Part shown: positions 10,671 to 20,515 of the stretch, in pieces
How positions within the stretch are numbered: the stretch's first letter is position 1
Layout: every line of letters begins with the position of its first letter
Assembly (NCBI RefSeq): GCF_963259705.1
Contig: NC_081841.1
Coordinates: 93,219,059-93,283,058 of the forward strand
Length of the DNA: 64,000 nucleotides
Direction of reading: 5' to 3'
DNA from: Myotis daubentonii
Lineage: Eukaryota > Chordata > Mammalia > Chiroptera > Vespertilionidae
Notes under the pieces: model-generated
The model's input: the letters and a program-made list of their open reading frames with translations, nothing else
The model's database searches: none
Told to the model about the DNA's origin: nothing
Position numbers and translations under genes: made by a program

Positions 10671-11264
10671 AAAAAACTACCAAATAAGGTTTGAAACATG
10701 GTGGATGATGTGGAGCAGCAACAAACTACCAACACTGTAGAAGAGCCCCTGGATCTTACCAGGCTCAGCCTGGATGAGCGAATTCATATGAAAATGAGAA
10801 ATGACAGAGAGCTTCAAGGTAGATTACATGCTTATGATCAACATTTAAATATGATATTGGAAGATGTGGAAGAAACTGTGACTACTACAGAAATTGATGA
10901 AGAAACATATGAAGAGATATATAAATCAACAAAACGGAATATTCCAATGCTTTTTGTCCAGGGAGATGGTGTTGTGCAGGCTGCCCCTCCATTAAGAGTT
11001 GGTTGAAACAAAGAAAATACCCTGTGCGGAAATTAGGAGACTTTATATGATTGCATCTTTAAAGGTAGAAGATATTCAAAAGAGAAACCTGCGTAAATTT
11101 TGATATAAAGAAATGACCAAGGATTCTTCTGCTCCTGAAATGAGTTTATTTGCACATAACTCACAAATTCTTAAGCTAAATGGCATTTTTATTTTTCTCC
11201 AACTCTTCCAATAAATGTGATCACCAAAAACAAACAAAAAAAAAACCCAAAAAACTATCAGATA
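10671..11264 (+). mobile_element. LSM3 processed retrocopy insertion
   Basis: A retrocopied mRNA: no introns, short 5' UTR, LSM3 coding region (10698-11006), 3' UTR with AATAAA at 11210-11215 and an A-rich tail (about 11226-11248). Near-identical target repeats AAAAAACTACCAAATA (10671-10686) and AAAAAACTATCAGATA (11249-11264) bracket it, 14 of 16 identical. It is L1-mediated and antisense to TIGAR, in intron 2. Confidence 0.92.
10698..11006 (+). pseudogene. LSM3: LSM3 retrocopy with intact 102-codon frame
   Basis: LSM3 is a ring subunit of the Lsm2-8 (U6 snRNP) and Lsm1-7 (mRNA decay) complexes. The frame has the normal 102-residue length and the family's Sm1/Sm2 layout: [14 protein letters not shown] near residue 17, [12 protein letters not shown] near 43, [12 protein letters not shown] near 82, ending PPLRVG. 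No stop or frameshift occurs. Compared with the human protein from memory, about ten residues differ (for example T21, H30-M31, Q40, E55, T64, Q88, Q94), including positions of the Sm folds. This is more change than expected for such a conserved protein under selection. There is no promoter I can identify. The likeliest reading is a processed pseudogene not yet interrupted by a stop; an expressed retrogene is possible. Confidence 0.85.
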
Positions 11265-11490
11265 GCCTTCTAAAAGAACCAAATAGATCTTTTAATAATG
11301 AAAAATAAAATTCCTGAAGGAGAAAAAAATTTCCTCAATGGATAAAGGGAGATCCAGTTGCAAAGTGACTTAATAAACTCCAAGACAGGCCTGAATTCAT
11401 ACCCAGAATACAGGCTGGATACAGATGGAACGCATCTCTGATCTATTACAGGCTTGACAGAAAAAATGAAAATTCCTAACTATGAAGAGA

Positions 11491-11921
11491 CTAGAGGCCC
11501 GGTACACAAATTCGTGCACCAGTGGGATCCCTCAGCCTGGCCTAGCTCCCTGAGGGATCCCGGATTGTGAGAGGGTGCAAGCCAGGCCAAGGGACCCCAC
11601 CAGTGCATGATCGGGGCCAGGGAGGGACATAGGTTGTTGGCCAGCCGGGGAGGGACTGCGGGAGGGCTCCAGGGCGTGTCTAGCCCATCTCGCTCAGTCC
11701 CAATCTGCCGGACCCCAGCAGCAAGCTAACCTACCAGTCAGAGCATTTCCCCCGCTCCTGGTGGTCAGTAAATGTCATAGCAACTGGTCAACTGCCCCCT
11801 GGTGGTCAGTGCACATCATAGCGAGCGGTTGAACTGCCCTAGCATATCATTAGCATATTACGTTTTGATTGGTTGAACGGCCAACCGGACACTTAGCATA
11901 TTAGGCTTTTATTATATAGGA
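11491..11921 (-). mobile_element. HeliBat-like Helitron
   Basis: Minus-oriented: on that strand it starts TCCTATATAATAAAAGCC with TAATATGC and ends with hairpin sequence GGTGCACGAATTTGTG and GGGCCTCTAG. It lies between A and T with no target duplication. The interior has GTGGTCAGT..CCCCCTGGTGGTCAGT repeats shared with the elements at 17506 and 35435. Confidence 0.93.
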
Positions 11922-12005
11922 AAAATGATAGTTGAGAATTTTCAAGAAGCCCACAGATAAATGAAATACAATGTAATCAAGCAGAAAAAACATTTTTAAA
12001 TCCTA

Positions 12006-12370
12006 TCCTATCTAATAATAGACAAAGACTGAAATTAACCATACCTCCACTATGCCTCCCATGGGCTAATCAGCAAGATATGCAAATTAACCAACCAACA
12101 AAGATGGCGGCTAATTTGCATACTGCAGGCAGATCCCGCTGGGCCGCCCAAGCTGAGATCCAGGCCTGCCGTGTCTTGGGCGGGCGGCAGCAGGATCTGA
12201 GCAGCTGCTTGCCCTGGCGCAGGATCTGGGCCTGTGGTGTCTTGGGCGGGGTGGGCGGGGCAGGCAGAGTGGGCAGGGCGAGCGGCAGCGTGATCCGTGA
12301 GAGGGCACAGGTTGGGCTGAGGGACCCTCCTTCCCTGCCAGTGCACAAATTTTTGTGCACAGGCCTTCTA

Positions 12371-12371
<1 letters not shown>
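12006..12371 (+). mobile_element. HeliBat-like Helitron
   Basis: TCCTATCTAATAATAGAC start, ATATGCAAATTAACC and AAAGATGGCGGC motifs at about 12078-12112, GC-rich interior, and end CACAAATTTTTGTGCAC, AGGCCTTCTAG before T12372. The plus and minus frames that run through it are composition artefacts. Confidence 0.93.

Positions 12372-12373
<2 letters not shown>

Positions 12374-12428
<55 letters not shown>
12374..12428. repeat. (TA)n microsatellite
   Basis: About 26 uninterrupted TA dinucleotides directly follow the 3' end of the Helitron at 12371. Probably expanded from the AT-rich target of the insertion. Confidence 0.95.
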
Positions 12429-12429
<1 letters not shown>

Positions 12430-12608
12430 TAAACTAGAATACCAAAATCAAAGAAGATTTTAAAAGTAGTTTCAGAGAAAGACAAATTACCTACCATGGA
12501 ACACCATTTGGCTGAGAGAAGACTTCTGAAGAGAAACAATAAAAACCAAAAAGCAACAGAATAATATCTCCCAGGTGCTAAGAGAACTGTCATTCTAAAA
12601 TTACCTAG

Positions 12609-12824
12609 ACCCGTAGTTGGCAAACTGCGGCTCACGAGCCACATGCAGCTCTTTGGCCCCTTGAGTGTGGCTCTTCCTAAGCCTTAGGAGTACCCTAATT
12701 AAGTTAATAACAATGTACCTACCTATATAGTTTAAGTTTAAAAAATTTGGCTCTCAAATTAAATTTCAATCGTTGTACTGTTGATACTTGGCTCTGTTGA
12801 CTAATGAGTTTGCCGACCACTGAT
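12609..12824 (+). mobile_element. hAT-type MITE
   Basis: Ends are imperfect inverted repeats: GTAGTTGGCAAACTGCGGCTC on the left and GAGTTTGCCGACCACTG on the right. A roughly 210-bp AT-rich core lies between. Flanks (CCTAGACC / ATAGACTA) may be a decayed 8-bp duplication. No transposase is encoded. Pattern is that of the non-autonomous hAT families known in vesper bats. Confidence 0.8.
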
Positions 12825-13234
12825 AGACTAAAAGCAATTACATAGACTAGAACCAGAACTGTCTAGAAGAGAAACAACTGATACTATCTTTACCATTAAC
12901 CAGTCTGCACTAGGGGCGCTTTTGAAGAAGATACTTAGGAGTGAAGGTCTGGGATATAAAAGAAATAATAAGAGGAACTGGTAAATATACATGTAAATCT
13001 AAACAAACACTGTCTAAATAACAAATTGAACAATAATAGCTACGGCCTGTAGTTAAAAAGGACAGGACTAAAATACTAAACAAAAGTAACATAAGGTCTT
13101 TGTATTTTTCAAGAGAGTGAATATTAATCTTATATTTTATTAAGCATGAATGGTAAAAATTTAAAGAACACTGTTAGCCATTAAAAGAATAGAAATGGCT
13201 TATCATTTCAAAGCCAGTAGGGAAGGTGAGAAGG
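12825..13234 (-). other. TIGAR: TIGAR intron 2, nothing recognised
   Basis: AT-rich intronic sequence without a recognisable gene, tandem repeat or transposon end. Confidence 0.5.
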
Positions 13235-14010
13235 GGTGGGATAAGGAAAACACAAACCTCGCCCTCAGGATAACTATCCTCCCCTAGCGTATCACTCGTC
13301 AGGTGGCTTAGACCCACAGACCTTTCCTTCCTAAGGATAATATTTAGGCTTCAGTTATATTTCAGCTCCAGGCCCAGAAAAGCAGCAAAACCAGACAAGT
13401 GACCCCTTGTTTGCCTGAGACCACCTACATTGACTAATGACCCCCTGTCCTGAAAGAGCACACCGGGTAGAGCTGATGAATATTCTTTTGACTCTCGCCT
13501 GAGACCTCCCCTAAGATTTCCATCTGCAAGAGAGAGACAAATACATCAAGACAAAGGATCCAGTGCATGCTCTCCCTCCAAGGAGCATGCCCGTGCCATT
13601 CCCACCCCCGTCTCCTTCCCCCACAGGCAAGTATCCCCTAACTTTTAAGGGACCCCATGAGATTTACAACCAGGAGAGCAATGGGCAATGGCAGCTTGTC
13701 CCTGGCTAACCCACTGAACCTCTCTACAAGGCCCCCTTTTCTCTGACTTCGCAGTGAACCAAAACAGCCCAGCCTAGGCTTTCCTGTTGATTCTTCTATG
13801 CCCTTCCTTGTTTTACTGTCCTAAGTATATTTTTGCTGTCAGCATGGACCCAATACCCTTTGGCTCAGTGCTGTGTAGCTCTTCCCTTTGGATATCCCCC
13901 TCCTCCAACCCCTTTTCCTTAAATAAATTCAATTTTTCTTTATTCACCATCTGAGATGGCTGTTTAGCTTGCCCATGCACCACTGACATCAACATTCCAC
14001 ATACCAGCAA
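13235..14010 (+). repeat. Degraded ERV/LTR remnant
   Basis: The first 150 bp (AACTATCCTCCCCTAG, then ATTTCAGCTCCAGGCCCAGAAAAGCAG) are homologous to 34770-34930, the region just before the 3' LTR of the ERV at 31143-35818. The rest has an LTR-like look: pyrimidine-rich, AATAAATTCAATTTTTC near 13921 with a possible polyadenylation context, then a T-rich stretch. I could not find both ends or a target duplication. It is probably a related class I element reduced to a 3' piece. Confidence 0.5.
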
Positions 14011-14043
14011 CCAGAATAAAAGTAAATAGACTGCTCTTGCCAA

Positions 14044-15737
14044 TTAAAAGACAGATTGTATTTTTTAAAAGAAGAATCAAAATCAGTTACCTAGTATTTA
14101 TGAGGTAATAACACTTAAGACATCAGTACACAGAAAGGTTTAAAGGAAAGGATGGAAAAATATATTTACATACCAGGCAAATTCCAACCCCAAAACAGAG
14201 TAGCTATACTACTCTCAGAAATGCAGGACTTTATGACAAAAGTCTTAGTAAGGATTGTGAGCATTACTATAAATAAGTGGTGATCCAATTCACTAGGAAC
14301 ATATAACAATTTTTGAATTTGCATGTGCCTGATAACATAGCCTCTAACTATATAAAGGCAGAACATAAAAGCACACATTATGCCAGTTCAGGTACTAAAG
14401 GATGACTTGTCCATCACAGTCAGAAATATAACATGTCTTATTCATAAAGTGATATTTAGGTCATACTGGCAAATTAGTAAACTTACAAATTAGTAAAGTA
14501 TAGGAGATTTGAACAACAAAAGAACCTCAAGGTTGATTATTTGATATATAACTCCAAACCGAACAATTGGAAAACATAGATTTTTCTCAAGCATGCAATG
14601 GTAGATTTATAAAAACCAACCATTTTAACAAATTTCAAGTAAATATTATCAAATAAATCATGCTGCCAGAACATGCAATTACACTGGAAGTGAATCATAA
14701 AAGATGAAGAACAACAAAGTAAGCCCAGCTATTGGGAAATTTAATAGATAACTGATAGGTCAATAAAGAAATCAAAATGGAAATTTAAGATACTTAGTAC
14801 TGAATACTTACGAAATTGCTACAAATCAAAGCTGTAGGTATGCAACCAAAATAGTACTTCCAAATATATAAGCCTGGAATGCTTAACAAAGGGGGCGGGG
14901 AAGAGGGTATAACTTCAAGAACTAAGCATCTAACTTACCAAATTAGGAAAAATAACAAAACACACAAAAGAAGCCTTACAAAACAAGTGTGAACACAAAA
15001 GCTTTTATTCATGTTCCATTGTCAATGTGAAATGGAATGAAGGACAAGGTAGTCAGGGACATGAGTCCAAAGAATAACCTGGTGTTGACACAAGTCATTG
15101 GAAAACAAAGGTTCATTTAACTATCATATTAGTACCCGGTAGAGGGAGTCAAGCACACTGGGTATGAAAATCAGTTTCTGCCAACCCCAGATGTCCCTAA
15201 CCAAAAAAATTAAACAAAATGCTTTTATAATCTGGCTGAACGTCCACCAAAATATTCTTTAAAAGCCAGACTAGCCAGATCATTAGGGAGATTAAAAGAT
15301 CTGAGTCTAAATTACCACAAGAAGGGAGGGACAATCTGTTCAGAATAAAGTGAGAAAGTTCTTTTTTAATCCTCTTTGTTACTACTAAAATTGAAATCTT
15401 AGCAGAAAAACACCATTAGCATCAGCCAGTAAACTTTGTTTCCAAATATAAAATCATCTTAAATCCGGGCAGTTATATTTTAAGACAGTTTTATCAGCTG
15501 CCTGGGCCACTTGAAGCTACCCACAAACAACGTGGAATACCACTCTTTACATACAGCTCACTTAAGAGTCCTTGGTTACCATCTGCTCTGATCATATTTC
15601 TGTGGCTATAATGCTTTAATTCTGTAATCCCAGCTCATAACACAGGGCTGAGCCCATCCACCCTGCCCCACAAGACCCAACTAACTCCCATATCACAATA
15701 ACACTAAAGAAGAAAGCAAAAATAATAATATACCAAC
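14044..15737 (-). other. TIGAR: TIGAR intron 2, nothing recognised
   Basis: AT-rich intron DNA reaching the exon 2 donor. I see no open frame with a familiar product and no transposon ends. Old, unrecognisable repeat DNA is likely. Confidence 0.5.
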
Positions 15738-15775
15738 CTTGAATTACTTTCTCCTTGTTTAATCTTGTTTGTCCA
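15738..15775 (-). CDS. TIGAR: TIGAR exon 2 (micro-exon)
   Basis: A 38-bp exon: T, twelve codons, G. Joined to CA from exon 1 it completes His11 of the RHG motif and reads HGQTRLNKEKVIQ, followed by a glycine split with exon 3. Human TIGAR has HGETRFNKEKIIQ at this place (from memory), so the residue after RHG is Gln rather than Glu here. The acceptor is TTTAG (15776-15780) and the donor GTTGGT (15732-15737 on the minus strand), a weak donor that still has GT. Too short for open-frame detection; it is supported by the phases on both sides (2 in, 1 out) and by protein similarity. Confidence 0.93.
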
Positions 15776-16795
15776 CTAAAGTAGAGAGGATGGTGGGGGG
15801 AGAAAAAAACACCTTTATTAATAAATTAGGTTATTTTTAAGATGAGAAAAAAAAATCAGCAATCAAAGATAATGCTATTCACAAAGATAGCACATGAACC
15901 TTGCAACATACTTCATAATCTAATCTGTAAAATTTATTCTAAATGAATATTTGCAATCATTTAATGTATTGAATTGATAAGCTAAGAATTTCACACTGCC
16001 CAAATTAAAATGTATAGATCACGAATCAATCTTAAGTGAATTGCAGATGGGAAATTCTGTTAAAAATGTATGTGTATATATTACTCTTGTTAAATATTCT
16101 TGTTAAAAGACGTATGTTGACCAAAACAATTTTCCCAGGCAGAACTCAAATATGAAGGTCAGTCTGTCCACTGCTGAACAGGATGAGCAAGTCCAGGACT
16201 GAGAATAGAGTGGGGGGAAAAAACGTACAAATCTTCAGACCCCTGCCTTCTCCTGGGACCTAGGTTTTCTCAAGATGTTCCACTCTGTAGTGCTGACAAC
16301 TGTCTGCAGACCACACTGAAGAAGTGGGATTTGGGTAATACATGTTTAAGAATGAGAAAAAAAACACACAACAATTTTGAAGCAAGAGTAGGGTGAAAGG
16401 ACTGGAAACTTTGTCACAAAATAACAGTCAGTTGGGAAGAAGGCAGGGTTATATGGACAAGACTGAGTGATAGGACAGAACTACAGTTAAAGCCACCATC
16501 AAATACACAAAAAGCGGTCAGGAGAATTCAGCTGAAGCTTCCTTGAGCTCTTTCTACATGCAAAACAGTGCAAGGCACTGGAGACACAGATGCTCAGGGT
16601 CTTCCCTTGTTCTGTGTGGACTCTGGACATAGAATTGGGAATAGGAGGTAAAAACAGTAAAAATGTTTCTTCAGAGCAAATGATTTCTCATTTGGAACCA
16701 AATGTCTACAGCCCCCTATTTATATCCTTCCATGTCAATGAGAAGTGGAAATCTTTGAAGTAAACTTCATCGCCATAAATCAGGCACAGGAACAA
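15776..16795 (-). other. TIGAR: TIGAR intron 1, nothing recognised
   Basis: Intronic sequence upstream of exon 2, without recognisable transposon ends or a coding frame. Confidence 0.5.
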
Positions 16796-16975
16796 AACCG
16801 CTTGGGCTCTAGGAGCTGGGTTTGGGTCAAGTGTTTCAGTTTGTCCTCTGTTAAATAGGATAGATAGCAACAGCCTCTATCTCACATGACTCTTGTGATA
16901 ACTGAGTGAATAGAGTTAAAGTGTTTAGAATACTGCATAGCTTTTAATAAGCACTCAATAATTATAAGAGCTTTA
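16796..16975 (+). repeat. MIR SINE remnant
   Basis: GTTTCAGTTTGTCCTCTGTTAAATAGGATAG..TAATAAGCACTCAATAA follows the MIR core and 3' end layout. Diverged and without target duplication, as expected for an ancient mammalian SINE. Confidence 0.6.
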
Positions 16976-17054
16976 TAGAGGCTTGGACAGAGGTTTATAA
17001 AAATAAAAAAATGTAACAATGCATTTCTCTAATCTTTTAAAAACTGTGAAATAT

Positions 17055-17276
17055 GCCGAAACCGGTTTGGCTCAGTGGATAGAGCGTCGGCCTGCGGACT
17101 GAAGGGTCCCAGGTTCGATTCCGGTCAGGGGCATGTCCCTGGGTTGCGGGCACATCCCCGGTGGGGGATGTGCAGGGGGCGGCTGATCGATGTTTCTCTC
17201 TCATCGATGTTTCTGACTCTCTCTCTCCCTTCCTCTCTGTAAAAAATCAATAAAATAAATAAATAAATAAATAAAT
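17055..17276 (+). mobile_element. Ves-type tRNA SINE
   Basis: GCCGAAACCGGTTTGGCTCAGTG head, tail with (AAAT)n. Target-site duplication AAAAACTGTGAAATA near 17039-17053 and 17277-17291. Close to the family consensus, so young. Confidence 0.95.
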
Positions 17277-17299
17277 AAAAACTGTGAAATAAACAATAT

Positions 17300-17505
17300 A
17301 AACAAATAAAACCAACACTCATATAATATTACCCACGTTAACAGATCACTGCCAGCCTCCTAGACCCTTTTCCATCACAATGTCCTCCACCCACAGAGGA
17401 TCCATTATGTGGACATCTGGATGCTCCTTCACTTGCCTTTCTTTATAGCTTTCCCACTGGTGTAGAGCATAGGTTACTTTAGCTATTGTTGAACTTTATA
17501 ATGAA
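17300..17505 (-). repeat. Old L1 3' region, antisense (left part)
   Basis: The sequence up to GTTGAACTTTATAATG and its continuation after 18869 (TTACAATATGTAGGCTTCTGCATG) resemble the complement of an ancient L1M 3' end, split by the composite Helitron. Identification from memory only. Confidence 0.4.
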
Positions 17506-18868
17506 CTAGAGGCCCAGTGCACAAAAATTTGTGCACTCGGGGAGGGGGGGGTCCCTCAGCACGGCCTGTGCCCCCTTGCAGTCTGGGACCCCTCAGGGGA
17601 TGTCCACTTGCTGGCTTAGGCCTGCTCCCTAGGGGGAAGAGACCTAAGCTGGCAGTCAGACATCCCTCTGGCAGCCCAGGAGCCCTCGGGGGATGTCTAC
17701 TTGCCAGCGGTGAGCAGGCCTAAGCTGCAGTTGGACATCCTTAGTGCTGCTGAGGAGGTGGGAGAGGCTCCCGCCATCACTGCTGTGCTGGCAGCCATCA
17801 GCCTGGCTTGTGGCTGAGCAGAGCTCCCCCTGTGGGAGTGCACTGACCACCAGGGGGCAGCTCCTGCATTGAGCATCGGCCCCCAGGTGGTCAGTGTCAT
17901 AGTGACCGATCATTCCCAGTCGTTCTGCTGTTAGGGTCAATTTGCATATTACCCTTTTATTATGTGCCTGGTGCATGGGTGGGGGCTGGCTGGTTTGCCC
18001 TGAAGGGTGTCCCAGATCAGGGTGGGGGTCCTGCTGGGGTGCCTGGCTAGCCGGGTGATGGGCTGAGGGCCGTTTATAGACTGGCCACACCCACTTTAGG
18101 GTGGGATCCTTGCTGGAGTACCTCGCCGGCCTGGGTGAGGGACTGAGGGCCATTTTCAGGTTGGCCACACCCCCTTCAGGGAGAGGGGTCCTGCTGGGGT
18201 GCCTGGCCAGCCTGGGTGAGTGGTTGATGACTGTTTGCAGGCTGGCCACAGCCCCTTCAGGGTGGGGGGTCCCCGCTGGGGTGCCTGGTCAGCCTGGGTG
18301 AGGCGCTGATGACTGTTTGCAGGCTGGCCACAGCCCCTTTAGGGTGGGGGTCCCCACTGGGGTGCCTGGCCAGTCTGGGTGAGGGGATGATGGCTGTTTG
18401 CAGCTGGTCACACCCCATTCAGGGTGGGGGTCCCCACTGGGGTGCCTGGCCAGTCTGGGTGAGAGGCTGAGGGCCGTTTTATGGCTGGCGGGTGACTGAA
18501 GCTCCTCCCAACCTCTCCTTTTTCCTTTTTTTTAAATTCTGGGATTTATTTACCTTCTAAGGCTGTCACTAGAGCTGAGAGCCGGCTTTAGCTCAGATCT
18601 CGGCTGCTGAAAGCAGGTTTCTGGGGTTTTGTTTAGCTTCTATATTTGTAACAATGTTTCTTAGAGAGCAGCTCAGAGCCCAGCAGCGGCAGGAGGGGAA
18701 AGTTGGCTTCCTCCATGACTGGAGCAAGCAAGCCTCCTATTCACGTCAGTTGCCTGGCTGCTGGCCGCCATCTTGGCTGGCAGTTAATTTGAATATCACC
18801 CTGATTAGCCAATGGGAAGGGTAGCGAAGTTATGGCTAATTACCATGTTTCTCTTTTATTAGATAGGA
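17506..18868 (-). mobile_element. Composite HeliBat-like Helitron with 81-bp repeats
   Basis: Read on the minus strand it begins TCCTATCTAATAAAAGAG, AAACATGGTAATTAGCC at 18868 and ends with hairpin CACAAATTTTTGTGCAC and GGGCCTCTAG at 17506, between A and T. Inside, at about 17965, a unit ending GTGCACCAGGC is followed directly by a second 5'-type head, ATAATAAAAGGGTAATATGC AAATTGACC. So two Helitron units are fused head to tail under one pair of ends. The upstream unit holds the 81-bp tandem repeats at 17985-18500. Confidence 0.9.
17985..18500. repeat. About 81-bp tandem repeat in Helitron
   Basis: GGGGTGCCTGGCCAG..CTGGGTGAG..CTGATG..TTTGCAGGCTGGCCAC..CCCTTCAGGGTGGGGGTCC recurs with spacings of about 80-82 bp (GCCTGG at 18039, about 18121, 18201, 18282, 18364 and 18444). 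Roughly six copies, diverged by point changes. A related unit occurs in the opposite orientation at 45535-45670. Confidence 0.88.
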
Positions 18869-18924
18869 TTGCCTCTTACAATATGTAGGCTTCTGCATGT
18901 TGTACTCTTCTGCACTGTTCAGCC

Positions 18925-18963
18925 ATTCGGTCGATTTGCATATTACATTTTATTATTATAGAC
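18925..18963 (-). repeat. Helitron 5' end fragment
   Basis: On the minus strand TCTATAATAATAAAATGTAA, TATGCAAATCGACCGAATGG equals the 5' end of the element at 35435. No 3' end is present nearby. Probably the remnant of a deleted copy. Confidence 0.6.
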
Positions 18964-18964
18964 T

Positions 18965-19240
18965 TCTAATAGCAAAAGATGGTAAATAACCTACATGTCC
19001 ATTAACAAAGTTCTGGTTGCCTTAACAAACAGTGGTATACCTACATAATGGAATACTATGTCCCCTAAAAAGAGAGAGATTGTATGTGAAGATATAGAAA
19101 AATCACAAATATATATTATTAAGTAGAAAAAGCAAGGTGCAGAGTTTTAAATCCATCTTTTTCCTCTAGTGCAAAAAAAAGAAGTCATCCTGTAAAAAAT
19201 GGAATCCCAAGTATTGTGATAATTTTGTAATGACACTGCC
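18965..19240 (+). repeat. Old L1 3' end fragment
   Basis: AATAGCAAAAGATGGTAAATAACC, TACATAATGGAATACTATG and AGTAGAAAAAGCAAGGTGCAGAG follow the terminal part of ancient L1M elements. No open frame. Confidence 0.6.
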
Positions 19241-20317
19241 CCTCCATCTAGCCATTTTTAGTGAAAGGAGAAAAAATAGCGCTAATATACTGAAGGGCAG
19301 AAACTGCTGCAGACATTGCTGCTTTATTAACAATCACTGGCATTCTGTTGGTCACTTCTGCCATCAAATCATTTTATAAACACTATAGAGTAGGAATCTA
19401 GAAATAGAATTTTTTTCTAAAAACATTCATAAATATTTAGTTTTATAGCTTTTATCAGCTTTATCAAGAGGTCTGTATAAATCCTTGAAGCAAGTATTTA
19501 ACATTAGTTTGCTTGGGGAGTGGAAAAGAAAAGTAGGTGACTAAAATAGCTTTACTATTAAACTTCACTTAACCAAGTTTGGCTGTGACAGCACAGAGAA
19601 GATGAAGGGAGCTGAAAGGTCAGAGGAATATATTTTGAAGGAGTCAGGACTAACACCACTCATTTTCAAAATCTGCAGTGTGATCCATTTCCAAAACGCA
19701 ACACCCGACTCTGCAAGAATTCAAATGCTTCTGCCAAGAGGTGAGGTCTTATGACCAGCCATTTATAGGCCCTACAAATAGGCATCATTCATTTCATAGA
19801 TTATCACACTGTTCACTTAAACAGGTATTTGACTTTATTAGTTCGAGCTTACATTCTTTGGCATTTCTTCAGAAATCACATAGAAAGCTTAATTTCCTAA
19901 GCATATCCCTTTAAAGAATTCAAATTCAACAGACACGAGAGACAAATAGTGGGAAATTAGTATACATTTGGGGCAAGTTTTCAAATAGATATGCTTTAGC
20001 ATACATGGAAATGTAAAGCTTCACCTGATATTTAATCATGAGTACAGTTTTATTCTAATGCCTCTCCACAATTAAGTGAAAATATAAAAGATTCCAAGGG
20101 CTAGTAACATGGAGATATTCCCTGGGTATTTGAGGGGAAAAAGAACCTAATATCTCAATTTGTGATATATTTGTTTATATACAGAATTAATCCTGGGTGC
20201 AAAGGCTATGATCAATCCCCAGAAAGCAAATATCACAATAACATAACAATTATATGTTATCTTTATAAAAGTTTACAGGTGATTTCATGTTTATTTTTGC
20301 TTGGTTTTTTTTACAGT
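19241..20317 (-). other. TIGAR: TIGAR intron 1, nothing recognised
   Basis: AT-rich single-copy-looking sequence without transposon ends. No familiar protein product in any frame. Confidence 0.5.
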
Positions 20318-20326
20318 GGTTCTCAA

Positions 20327-20515
20327 CCTTCCTAATGCTGCGACCCTTTAATACAGTTCCTCATGTTGTGGTGACCCCCAACCACAAAATTATTTTCGTT
20401 GCTACTTCATAACTGTAATTTTGCTACTGTTATGAATCGTAATGTAAATATCTGATATGCTATATGTGTTTTCCAATGGTCGCGACCCACAGCTTGAGAA
20501 CCGCTGTTTTAAACC
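20327..20515 (+). mobile_element. SPIN-like hAT MITE, variant copy
   Basis: CAGTGGTTCTCAACCTTC at the left, GGTTGAGAACCGCTG-like end at the right (CTTGAGAACCGCTG), with the shared core ATAACTGTAATTTTGCTACTGTTATGAATCG. Compared with the copies at 42875 and 62880 it carries an extra CTAATGCTGCGACC segment and lacks the GGATGGTCTTAGGCGACC block. Non-autonomous. Confidence 0.85.

Noticed and set aside
12050..12644. 177-codon minus-strand frame through the (TA)n tract
   Set aside because: It runs through a Helitron and a microsatellite (repeating Tyr-Ile), so it is not a gene.
17985..18500. CRISPR-like array
   Set aside because: Tandem repeats without unique spacers, inside a eukaryotic Helitron.
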